64,000 bases of DNA from Viscum album. Taxonomy: Eukaryota > Streptophyta > Magnoliopsida > Santalales > Viscaceae. The stretch spans positions 12,600,001-12,664,000 of the forward strand of contig OY728142.1 of the NCBI GenBank assembly GCA_963277665.1, in the 5' to 3' direction. Positions 26,930-35,890 of the stretch are shown here, piece by piece. The position numbers and the translations under genes were made by a program. The notes under the pieces are model-generated. The model had not been told where the DNA came from. It worked only from the letters and a program-made list of their open reading frames with translations, and did not search any database. How positions within the stretch are numbered: position 1 is the first letter of the stretch; each line of letters starts with the position of its first letter.

Positions 26930-27610
26930 GTTATCACCTGATGTAGACGGAACGGGCCGAACCAACACGACCCAATGTCCCTCCGTTGATTCTTGTTTGG
27001 TTGACGTTGGAGGCAGAGCCGGAAGGGCACGGTGCCACCGCACCGCGGTGGACGAAAGAGGTGTGGAGCCTTCGCGCCGCGCCGCGCTGGAGGTGTGGAA
27101 CCGCAACCAGAGTGGTCCGCGATAAAGGGTTGTGGCTCTGTCTCCACCCATCGGAGAGGAACCACAGCCGGGAGGGCCGCGGCGGATATAGAAGTGGGGC
27201 GTCGTCGCGCTGCGCGGTGGAGCCGAAGGCCGTGGCCAGGTTGGGCCGCGGCGGTGATGGCGCAGCGTAGTCGTACCATGTGGAGAGCAGGAGAACCGCG
27301 GTTCTGTCGCATCGCGGTGGAGGTGCGGTGGTGGCCAGCCGGGCTGGCCGCCGGGGAGTCGGACGAGCAGGGCCATCCAGGTTCTGCGGCCTCTGAACCG
27401 GCGCAGCGCGCCGGTTCTATCCGACAAACCAGGAGGGGCGCGGCACCCCCCTCCCTCAGTCGGTCCGCCCACAGCCAGGCCAACCCCTCGGCTCAGGTAT
27501 CTTCCTCAGACCGGGTCGGACTCGTGGTCCGGTTCAGACCCCGGTTCAGACTGGGTCGGGCCGGGTGAGTCCGACTGGGTCGGACCGGACCCAGACCTAC
27601 TATGGTCGTT
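26930..27610. other. GC-rich island in A 5' LTR
   Basis: A sharply GC- and CpG-rich block of about 0.7 kb lies in an otherwise AT-rich window. It holds open frames of about 180-200 codons on both strands at once, as expected where stop codons are rare because of composition. None is shared intact with the right LTR. Its 3' part (about 27500-27600) is a run of GGGTCGGAC / GGTTCAGAC-like motifs. Function is unknown. It may be a promoter-associated or captured sequence. Confidence 0.7.
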
Positions 27611-27979
27611 CACAACTTTTAGCCCATAACTTGGGCTACAGGTGTTCGATCGATGAACCTCATGTGGCGATGTAATTCTTGGAGCGACACGATTCTTTTG
27701 GAATACTCCACTTGAGGTTCGGGCACAATTGGAATACGTTCGGGTTGGTTTGAGCCTAAAAACCAACCAGGCCCCTTGAACGGAAATGCCAATAACTCTC
27801 AGACCGGGCGTCTGATTGATGAGTCATCTGTCGCGTTGGGTTCCTTATGAAGAGATGGAACTACGGGATACATCAACTCAGGACTTCATGATAGTTTATG
27901 TATCGACACTTGGCTCGAGGATTGCACCCTCCCGGAATTGAGCGTGCTGTGTGTGGGAACCCTAGGGTTGGATGTAACT

Positions 27980-28600
27980 AAAATGTACCGGAATCCTACG
28001 TGGGTTTGACAGTGATGACTACTGTACCAAAATCCTCTTTGGGTTTGACAGAGAAAACTATTGTACCGGGATCCTTCTTGGGTTAGACAGTTCTGACTTC
28101 TGTTCCTGTATCCTATGTGGGTCCGATATAATAACTGGTCCTATATCCTGTGTGGTTCTGACAGCTTAGTTGGTCCTGTATCCTGTGTGGGTCTGACAGC
28201 TTAGATGAATCAGTGACTACATCTGATCATCTATATCACTCTAGAATATCTGGTCCTATATCCTCTGTGGGTCCGACAGCTTATCTGGTCATGTATCATG
28301 TGTGGGTCCAATAGCTTAGATGAATCAGTGACTACATTTTATCATCTCTATCACTCTAGAATAGCTGGTCCTTTATCCTGTGTGGGTCTGACAACTTAGC
28401 TGGTCTTGTATCATGTGTGGGTATGATATCTTAGATAAATCAGGGACTACATCTAATCATCTCTATCACTCTAGAATAGCTGGTCATGTATCCTGTGTGG
28501 GTCTGACAGCTTAGTTCGTCCTGTATCATGTGTGGGACCAACAGATTAGATGAATCAGTGACTAAATCTGATCATCTCTATCACTCTAAAAAAGATGTAT
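27980..28600. repeat. Higher-order tandem array in A 5' LTR
   Basis: The basic unit is about 34 bp and contains TGTGTGGGTCTGACAGC variants. After three or so leader units, two basic units plus a spacer containing ATGAATCAGTGACTACAT form a repeat of about 115 bp. It starts at about 28131, 28245, 28366 and 28479. The arrangement is mirrored in the right LTR. Confidence 0.8.
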
Positions 28601-29236
28601 ACTTGTGTGATATGAGTTATGTCTTTCAACCATTATCATTGTGGTGAATGAATTTAATTTCTTTTTGGAATGATTTGTGCTTGTGCTCGAGATTTGGAGC
28701 TGGACTGTGATTGATAACTTAGTTATATGTATGGGAATATACCTAATAAGGGATGGTTGATACTTCGTGATTTTATCTTTCTACTATGGTTTATCCATTG
28801 TGGATTCTGGGACACCTTCAGGGGTCTCGGGGTCCCCTACTGAGTATTGTTATACTCACCCCTTCATGAGCATCGCCTGCACCTTGTTGTGTTCTGTACA
28901 GACGATGGTCAGCAGTGATCGAGGCTGAGGGTGACAGATGGGAGGCTGTTCGGAGCTGGACTAGACGGGATGTACCTCAGGGACGAGTTGTTCGAGTTCT
29001 GTACCTACCCATCAGGTAGGATTCCCTAGTGGATGATCTAGGAGTTATTTTTCTTTTTACTTGTACTTGTTCTTGTTGTTCAGTTGGGTTTGTATACTAG
29101 ACCATTTACTTTCAGAACTACCTTTGTATTCAGTTTTACTTAGTGTTTTGCTTCCAAATATTTACTCTTATTGTGTGTGATTTCTTTTTATAAAGTCAAT
29201 GCCTTTTTAGCTTAGGGATTTACGCCTTTGGTGCTA

Positions 29237-29280
29237 GTATCCAGCCCCTGGCCTATGAAAGGCGGGCTTGGGGTAGTCAT
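29237..29280. other. Terminal foldback in A 5' LTR
   Basis: AGCCCCTGGCC and GGCGGGCTTGGGGT can pair around a short loop about 30 bp before the LTR end. It is preceded by TTTGGTGCTAGT, a phrase shared with element E at the same place. Confidence 0.6.
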
Positions 29281-29312
29281 AGCACGGGTTCTAAGGACGG
29301 TTCATGACAAAT

Positions 29313-29324
29313 TGGTATCAGAGG
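29313..29324 (+). other. Primer binding site of A (tRNA-iMet)
   Basis: TGGTATCAGAGG begins three bases after the LTR end and matches the initiator methionine tRNA 3' complement except at the last base. Confidence 0.9.
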
Positions 29325-29779
29325 AGAGTCAGTTCTACCGTAGAACATAGGACTCTGATATTTATTTTCTATGAAGCAATAATGTTAAGAATATTGAGTG
29401 TGGTTATCAGTCTAGGGAGTCCAGTGTTGGTGTGGCGGCCGACGAATCCATACACCAGGACCCTGACTTCTGATTTCTGACTCAGTGCACAAAAACACTG
29501 ATTGTGAGAGTTTTTTAAGAGTCTTCTTTGTGAACTCTTTGAGTCATATCACTAGTTATAACATATTGATTGTGGTGAACCTATTACTTATCAGGATGTC
29601 TCTGTGTAGATAGGTATCTAGGGTTTTCCGATAGAGTACATGATGATGGACCACCGAGCGACGAGGCTCCGGTTTAGGGTCCTCTTTCTATATTGGCACC
29701 TTCAGGTGATGTACCAGTAGCACCACCGCCTGTTGGGAAGAAGATTCCACCAGCCACATTGGAGGATGGTGTGCATTGA

Positions 29780-30540
29780 CTGAGCACGTTTCACGAGTTC
29801 CAGTGGTAGAGGCCTTCGAGGTTACGAGGCGAGACAGATTCCCAGTCAACAGAGGACTGGATGGAGGTGATTACTAGAGTTTTCCACCTAGTTGATACAC
29901 TAGTAGAGAATTTGTTCATCTTAGCTACTAATATTTTTCAGTTAGTGACTATGAGGATGGTCCGCATAGTGATGAGGTTTCGGTACTTGGACCGTTTTCC
30001 GAGATGGTACCTTCGAGAAGTGTTCCAACTATATCACTACTCGTTGGTCAGCAGACACTACCAGCAGTACCAGTAGAGGGGACTTGTAGGCTTATTGCCT
30101 TACATGTGTTTCAGCACCAGATATCCCTCAAGTTCTGAGGCGAGCATGACCCATAGGCAGTTTAGGACTGGCTTAAGGATGTGGATGAGAGTTTTCTAAA
30201 GCTTATGCGGTTTCGGCAGGATGACATGTCATTAGTTGATTATTTATTGAAGCGTACCGACCATTCCTGGTACTCGATGAATATGATGCGAGTACTGTTT
30301 TAGAGAACGGACCTCTGAACGAGGTGTGTTTAAGGACATCTTAGCCAGAACTTTTTCCTTTATTCATTCATACTTATGTTAGGGTTATATAGAGAACCTA
30401 TGTGGTTGAATGTTCATTGGATGAGCGAATACAGCCAGTGGATTTTAGCAGTTGGAAAGCATTAAACTAGCGGCAGTCTCAAAGACTTGGGCGTGTGAGA
30501 TGTTTCGAGAAGAGTAAGTGTTAAGGACAGATAAATCTGC
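29780..30540 (+). pseudogene. gag: gag remnant of element A
   Basis: Broken frames carry gag-like landmarks. Around 29780-29890 a frame reads RPSRLRGETDS then TEDWMEVITRVF, resembling the capsid motif of plant gypsy gag (R-P-P-x-F-x-G then W-x-x-x-I-E). About 30215-30290 reads FRQDDMSLVDYLLKR, like the conserved Q-G-D-M-S-V-x-E-Y block. About 30370-30420 has TYVRVI and VVECSLDE, like the T-Y-x-E-V-V-x-R-A-x-x-x-E block. Stops and frameshifts separate these pieces. No clear CCHC knuckle was found downstream. The capsid would have formed the virus-like particle. It is not functional as read. Confidence 0.6.
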
Positions 30541-30706
30541 AGGGTAGAAGACGTGGAAGTAGATCTAGGAGAGCAGTATGAGGTGGTGAACATTTCGACA
30601 TGTTACAACCACCTGCCTTTGTAGTCCCCACTAGGCTCAGGGAGATGGAGAGAAGGGTAAGAGTGTAGCTGGATACGGTCAAGGAGTGTGACCCAAGGGC
30701 TCTAGG

Positions 30707-30773
30707 AATGATTGGAGGTACGGTCTGTGTCTACTACTAGTTGTCGTATCAATAGACATAGGTACCAATCATT
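30707..30773. other. 67-bp imperfect palindrome between gag and protease of A
   Basis: The left arm AATGATTGG-aggTAC-ggtCT pairs with a right arm ending GGTACCAATCATT. The 18 or so pairs are interrupted by two three-base bulges. Nothing equivalent was seen in element E. Confidence 0.6.
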
Positions 30774-30959
30774 CCTCCCTTCCACTACTCTTGTCCCATA
30801 ACTAGAGTTTCCAGTTAAGTCGTTGACTTGACCCTCACGTCTGGAGATACCTTTGGGAGGAGACTCGATAATCACACATACACTGATGGTGTGATCTGAC
30901 CCTTGAGGTGAGAGTTTCGGTTGGAACCTATTGTTCGTAGCGTCGAGGCCTTACAACGT

Positions 30960-31120
30960 TAGTTTGGGTATGGACTGAGCAACCACAGTTCATACACAGA
31001 TTGATTGTATTAGGAAAAAAAGTTGTGGTTTATCAACAATGCTGGGATGGAGTTTTCCTTGGTCGCCGAAAAGGAAAACCCAGGAAGCACAGGATAGAAT
31101 CATACATAAGAGGGTGCAGT
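30960..31120 (+). pseudogene. Protease C-terminal trace of element A
   Basis: A frame with IDCIRKKVVVYQQ and VFLGRRK resembles the segment after the I-L-G-M-D-W-L block of gypsy protease (A-V-I-D-C-x-x-K-x-V). The catalytic aspartate region is not recognisable. The next recognisable domain, only about 20 bases on, is RNase H, so the whole reverse transcriptase is missing. Confidence 0.4.
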
Positions 31121-31131
31121 CGATCACTCAT

Positions 31132-31660
31132 GAGTCAGCCAGACTTACCTTTGTGCCAGACTTTTCCATAGTTTCAGCACCACTATCAACTTTGACAAAG
31201 AAGGGGAAACCCTTCGTGTGGTCTAATAGATGTCAGCAGATCTTTTAGGAGCTGAGGCAGAGGTTTACTAGTGAACCCATATTGAGGCTACCAGAGGAGA
31301 GAGTTGGGTACATAGTATAGAATGACACATCAGAAACTGGACTCGGGTGTGTCCTGCTGCAGGCGCAAGTAGTGATCGCGTATGGTTATTGGCAGTTGAG
31401 ATAGCATGGGAAGAACTACGCTACCCATGACCTGGAGTTAGCAGCAGTGGTCTTTTCCTTGAATATGAGGTGGCACTATCTTATGTATGAACACTTTACA
31501 GTCTACTCTGACCACCAGAGTCTCAGGTACATCTTCTCACAAAAGGACTGAACCAGTGACAGTGACGATGGCTCGAGTTCCTCCAGGACTATAACTTCGA
31601 TATAGTATATACTCCTGGGAAGGGGAATGTTGTAGCGGATTCTCTCATAAGGAGATCAGG
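31132..31660 (+). pseudogene. RNase H domain remnant of element A pol
   Basis: The first frame begins FVPDFSIVSAPLSTLTKKG and continues with FVWSNRCQQIF, stop, ELRQRF: the typical connection from reverse transcriptase to RNase H in gypsy elements. It continues with DTSETGLGCVLLQ, YATHDLELAAVVFSL and YSDHQSLRYIFSQKD, all standard RNase H landmarks including the first and last acidic positions. After a frameshift near 31550 it ends RWLEFLQDYNFDIVYTPGKG and NVVADSL. Stops interrupt it, for example TAG at 31246-31248 where glutamine is expected. RNase H would degrade the RNA strand of the RNA:DNA hybrid during reverse transcription. Confidence 0.85.
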
Positions 31661-31789
31661 CATTCAGCTGCTAGGAAAGGCAACGGAGTAGTTGTCCGCG
31701 TTGCAGATATCCTTTTTGGATAGAGATGGAGTATCCTTTCTGTAGTCTCTCACAGTCACTCTTCCACTTCTTCAGTGATTCAGGGAGGC

Positions 31790-32640
31790 ACAGCATGGGG
31801 ACGTTGACTGTGAGATGCGGCGTGCTCAGATATCCACAAGACAGGCACATGATAGATTTTTTAAAGGTGGGGAGCACGTCATCCTCTTCAGAAAATGTAT
31901 TATGGTGCCAGTGTCACTTCAGGAGGAAGTGTTGAGGGAGTTTCACACATCCCCTTTAGCGTTATATCTAGGAGTGTTGAAGATGTACTAGGACCTTTGA
32001 CGAAATCACTGGTGGCCAGGTATGAAGAAGGCAGTAGCGAATTTTTTCTCTCGATGCCTCACTTTTCAGTAAGTGAAGGTGGAGCATCAGGTACTAGCAG
32101 GCTTGGTTCAGCCTTTAGAGGTCCCAAAGTGGAAGAGGGATGAGATATCCATGGACTTCGTGATGGGTATTCCACGTACATCCAGGAGACAGAGACCTCT
32201 GGAGTTCGAGGATGGAAACCATGTCTTCCTACGGGTATCACCTCGACAAGGCCTACGGAGATTTGGATGAGGCGACAAGTTATCTTCATGATTCATAAGA
32301 CATTTTCAGGTCCTCAACAGGGTAGGTGAGGTAGTTTACTGCTTGGATCTTCCACCTCAGTTGCACTAGGTGCACAACGTCTTCCACGTATCTCAGCTGA
32401 GGAGATACGTGCATGACCTGCCCCACATCATCGACCATGGGGAGAAGGACATTGATGACAAGGCGACATTCACAGAGGTTTCAGTTGAGATTGAGGATCA
32501 ACATGAGCGGGTCTTGCGTGGATGGTCGATTCCTCTGGTGTGCATTCACTGGCAGCACGGGAACCTCTAGGAGAGCACATGGGAGTGGGAGGCTTAGATG
32601 CGTTCTCAGTACCCCCATTTGTTCCCTTAGTGTGTGTTGT
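31790..32640 (+). pseudogene. Integrase remnant of element A with catalytic core deleted
   Basis: The N-terminal zinc-binding part is visible: VLREFHTSPLALYLGVLKMY, then HWWPGMKKAVANF. It is followed by [15 protein letters not shown] and [19 protein letters not shown]. The frame then jumps, without a stop, to [15 protein letters not shown] near 32200, a motif that lies after the D,D,E core. The core of roughly 150-200 codons is therefore deleted in frame. The C-terminal part continues with VHNVFHVSQLRRYV and the chromodomain-like tail (VLRGWSIPLV, then MRSQYPHLF), characteristic of the Tekay/Del lineage. It could not catalyse strand transfer. Confidence 0.85.
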
Positions 32641-32662
32641 AGCTTATGGGGACGTAAATCCC

Positions 32663-32676
32663 TAAGGTGGGGAGAA
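32663..32676 (+). other. Polypurine tract of A
   Basis: AAGGTGGGGAGAAT lies directly before the right LTR and is the expected primer for plus-strand DNA synthesis. Confidence 0.8.
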
Positions 32677-33114
32677 TTTAAAGACCTGGAAATTCCGTGA
32701 ATTTTTTTTAAATACATGGGAATTTTACGAGTCTGCAGTTTCTGACGGCACTTGATTCCGAGACCCGGTGTGCCCAGAATCGATTTCTGAAGTTTTTTTT
32801 GTGTACGTTCAGTAAAAGTACGTGTGGGTTTTCTTATCTTTTGAAGAGGTGCTTAGAATTGAAATATGAGTGCACCGTTGAACTCGCAGCGTCGGTATTC
32901 GCCTATGGAGACCTTTACCGCAGTTGCATTTTATCGAGATTGGGAGTTAATTTCTTGGGGTTTCTAATTAAAATTAAATAAAAATGAGTGTAACACATTT
33001 TTATTTGAATGGTGGTTAAAACCACCAAGTGGAGGTTAGTGGTGGGGCCCACCACACCCTAACCACCCTTTGGATGATGTTTTATGGTGGGGCCCACCCG
33101 AACCCTTTAACTCC

Positions 33115-33121
33115 TATAAAA
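33115..33121 (+). promoter_or_regulatory. TATA box in A 3' LTR
   Basis: TATAAAA in the context CTCCTATAAAACCCCC lies about 440 bp into the LTR and just after the U3 foldback. The left LTR has a mutated version. Confidence 0.55.
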
Positions 33122-33589
33122 CCCCCTTTAAACCCCTTGATCTCCCCATTAATTGGGGAAACTCTTGGACTTCCCCTTAATGGTGCCAACACGAATTAAT
33201 TAATGACTTAATTAATTAATTTGAGTGATTTGAATTAATTATGCCAACATTAAAATAATAGATCATACTCTTTTATTTTGGGTTGGCATAATCCTTGGAG
33301 AGATTTGTAGAACTCTTGGAATAACATCATCCTCTCGATCAAGAACGCTCCTCATCTCTGAAGAAATAAGATACCATCTTCGATCTTTGTCCAAGCCATA
33401 AGATAAGGAGCCGCCTGCGAGGAACGTCGACAACACTACATCCTCGGACATTTCCCGACGTCCATGAATCGACGTCTACCCTCTTTCCGCGACTTCGAAA
33501 ATGTACTTCGAATCGAGGTAGGGGGATTTCATTATTTTAATGTATGAATTTTACCCTCGATCTTCGATGTTTATTTTGGTCCGACAGTG

Positions 33590-34170
33590 GCCAAATGTTA
33601 TCACCAAATGTGGAGGGTGCAGGCCAAACAAACAGGGCCTGACGTCCCTCCATTGATTCTAGTTTGGTTGACGTTGGAGGTGGAGACGGAAGGGTGCGGT
33701 GCCATTGCACCACGCCGAAGAAGAACTACGGCGGATGAAAGAGGGGCGGCGCTGTCGCGCCGCGCTGCGCTGGAGGTGCGGAACCGCGGCCAGGGAGGGC
33801 CACGACAAAGGGGTGTGGCACCCTCGTGCCACACCAGAGAGGAACTGTAGCCGAGAGGGCCGCAGTGGATGGAGAAGCATGGCACCGTCACGCCACTCGG
33901 TGGAGTTGAAGTTTGTGTCCAGGTCGGGCTGCGGCGGTGATCGCCCAAGGCCGGGCCGCCCCTCGGCCGTGCCGCCCAAGGTTGGGCCGCCCACAGCCGG
34001 GTCACCCACGTTCGGGCCTCCCGTCGGGCCGGGCTGTCACTCTAGGCCGGGCCGACCCATCGGCTCGGGTCGCTTCCTCAGACCGGGTCAGACCCTGGTT
34101 CAGACTAGGTTGGGCCGGGTCAGTCCGACTGGGTCAGACCGGACCCAGACCCGCTATGGTCATTCACACC
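33590..34170. other. GC-rich island in A 3' LTR
   Basis: This is the counterpart of 26930-27610, with the same ending run of CAGACCGGGTC-like motifs. It differs from the left copy by several indels, which break the long open frames in both copies. It has remained GC-rich while the rest of the element shows many C-to-T type changes. Confidence 0.7.
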
Positions 34171-34529
34171 TTTTAGCCCATAACTTGGGCTACGGGTGTC
34201 TGATCGAAGAACCGCCTACGGCGATAGAATTCTTGGAGAGAGAAAATTATTTTGGCATAATCCACTTGAGGTTCGGACACAGTTGGAATACGTTCAGGTT
34301 GGTTTGATCCTAAAAATCAACTAGGCCCCTGGAACAGAAATGCAAATAACTCTCATACCAGGTGTCCGATTGACGCGTCATTTATCGCGTTCGGTTCCTT
34401 ATGATGAGACGGAACTACAGGATACATCAACTTAAGACTTCGTGATAGTTGATTTATTGACACATGGCTCGAGGAGCGGACCATCTCGGAATCGAGCGTG
34501 CTGTGTGCGGGAACCCTAGGGTTGGCTAC

Positions 34530-35150
34530 GACTGAGATGTACTGGAATCCTCTGTGGGTTCGACAGTTATTACTACTATACCGAAATCCTCTATGGGTTC
34601 GACAGAGATGACTACTATACTGGGATCCTTCGTGGGTCCAACAGTTCTAACTTCTGTTCCTATATAATGTGTGGGTCTGACAGAATAGGTGGTCATATAT
34701 CTTCTGTGGGTCTGACAGCTTAGCTGGTCATGTATCCTATGTGGGTCTGACAGCTTAGATGAATCAGTGACTATATCTGATCATCTCTATCACTCTATAA
34801 TAGCTGGTCATGTATCCTATGTGGGTCCAATAGTTTAGCTGGCCCTGTATCCTATGTGGGTTTGATAGCTTAGATGAATCAGTGACTACATCTGATCATC
34901 TTTGTCACTCTAGAATAGCTGGTCTTGTATCCTGTGTGGGTCCGACAGCTTAGCTGGTCTTGTATCCTATGTGGTTCCGACATCTTAGATGAATCAGTCA
35001 CTACATCTTATCATCTCTATCACTCTAGAATAGTTGGTCATGTATCCCTTGTGGGTCCTACAGCTTAGCTAGTCCTGTATCCTATGTGGGACCGACAGCT
35101 TAGATGAATCAATGACTACATCTAATCATCTCTATCACTCTACAAAATAT
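34530..35150. repeat. Higher-order tandem array in A 3' LTR
   Basis: Same organisation as in the left LTR. Units of about 34 bp are grouped into repeats of about 114 bp starting near 34690, 34803, 34917 and 35032. Each group ends in a spacer with ATCTCTATCACTCTA. Confidence 0.8.
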
Positions 35151-35869
35151 GTATACCCGTGTGAGCTGAGTTATGTCTTTCAACCATTATCATCTTGGTG
35201 AATAATTTTAATTCCTTAATGGAATGGTTTGTGCTTGGGATTAGGAGTTAGAGTCGGATTGTAATTGATAACTTAGGTATATGTATGGGCATATACCTAA
35301 GAAGGGATGGTTGATACTATGTGATTGTATCTTTCTACTATGGTTTATCCTTTGTGGATTCTGGGAGACCTTCGGGGGTCTTGGGGTCCCCTACTAAGTA
35401 TTGTTATACTCACCCATGTATGGGCTTCTCCCATACCTTTTTGTGTTCTGTGTAGACGACGGTCAGCAGTGATTGAGGCTGAGGGTGACGGATGGGAGAC
35501 TGCTCCGAGCTGGACTAGATGGGGCATACCTCAGGGATGATTTGTTCAAGTTCTGTACCTACCCATCAGGTAGGATTCCCCGGTGGATGATCTATGAGTT
35601 GTTTATCTTTTTTACTTGTACTCGTTCTTGTTGTTTAGTTGGGTTTGTATACTGGCCCATTTACTCTCAGCACTACCTTTGTATTCAGTTTTACTTAGTG
35701 TTTTGGTTCCAATTGTATACACTGATTGTGTGTGATTTCTTTTTATAAAGGTAATGCCTTCCCAGCTTAGAGATTTACACCTTTGGTGCTAGTCTCCAGC
35801 CCCTGGCCTATAGAAGGCAGACTTGGGGTAGTCACAGCACGAGTCCCGAGGATGGGTCGTGAAAAAAAA

Positions 35870-35890
35870 ATTGTATGGGTGATTTGTTAA
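35870..35890 (-). repeat. Terminal stub of element H 5' LTR
   Basis: About 20 bases (ATGGGTGATTTG core) continue the H LTR after element A. They correspond to the reverse complement of the TGTAACGACCCAT start of the C LTR and to 19210-19225 in the other H LTR. The exact end is uncertain by several bases. Confidence 0.5.

Larger units (their letters stand above)
25999..29309 (+). repeat. Element A 5' LTR
   Basis: It is the direct repeat of 32677-35864. In order it contains an AT-rich start, a foldback at 26358-26388, a GC-rich island at about 26930-27610, a nested tandem array at about 27980-28600, and a terminal foldback at about 29237-29280. The open frame 26629-26880 (83 codons) is interrupted in the other LTR and is not considered coding. 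The TATA site seen in the right LTR at 33115 has decayed to CTCTAAAC here (about 26435). Confidence 0.9.
25999..35864 (+). mobile_element. Element A: defective Tekay/Del-type chromovirus nested in H
   Basis: LTRs at 25999-29309 (3.3 kb) and 32677-35864 (3.2 kb) flank an internal region of only 3.4 kb. The left LTR starts TGTGAAGACCTGG and ends TCATGACA. The flanking pentamer AAAAA occurs on both sides, which fits a target-site duplication but is low-complexity. The primer binding site and polypurine tract are both visible. Inside, gag, a trace of protease, RNase H and parts of integrase appear in the usual gypsy order. Reverse transcriptase and the integrase catalytic core are missing. By eye the LTRs are close to 90% identical in the stretch compared near their starts, so A is younger than H. 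It sits about 20 bp from the outer end of H. Confidence 0.9.
32677..35864 (+). repeat. Element A 3' LTR
   Basis: It is the direct repeat of the left LTR. The start TTTAAAGACCTGG has lost the TG dinucleotide and the end GTCGTGAAA has lost the CA. It keeps the foldback (33034-33064), TATA box (33115-33121), GC-rich island (33590-34170), higher-order array (34530-35150) and terminal foldback (35787-35835). Just beyond it the last roughly 20 bases of the H LTR resume. Confidence 0.9.
4660..35890 (-). mobile_element. Element H: old Ty3/gypsy-type LTR retrotransposon, non-autonomous, with two nested insertions
   Basis: H reads on the minus strand. Its 3' LTR is 4660-5504 plus 15485-19225, split by element G. 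Its internal region is 19226-21413. Its 5' LTR is 21414-25998 plus about 35870-35890, split by element A. Removing G and A restores two collinear LTRs of about 4.6 kb. The two LTRs are clearly related but strongly diverged, which makes H the oldest layer here. The family is the same as element C in the opposite orientation: the LTR terminus, the TATA region, a conserved repeat core and the 3' end of the internal region all match C when reverse-complemented. The internal region is shorter than one LTR and has no recognisable pol. A clear target-site duplication was not found, since the right terminus is degraded. Confidence 0.82.

Noticed and set aside
26870..27568. Overlapping open frames of 178-200 codons on both strands in the left LTR of A
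   Set aside because: They overlap one another in several frames of a GC-rich block, are broken by indels in the sister LTR at 33590-34170, and show no recognisable domain.
28131..28600. Regular repeats with spacers that might suggest a CRISPR array
   Set aside because: The spacers are themselves repeated, the array lies in both LTRs of a plant retrotransposon, and no cas genes exist here.
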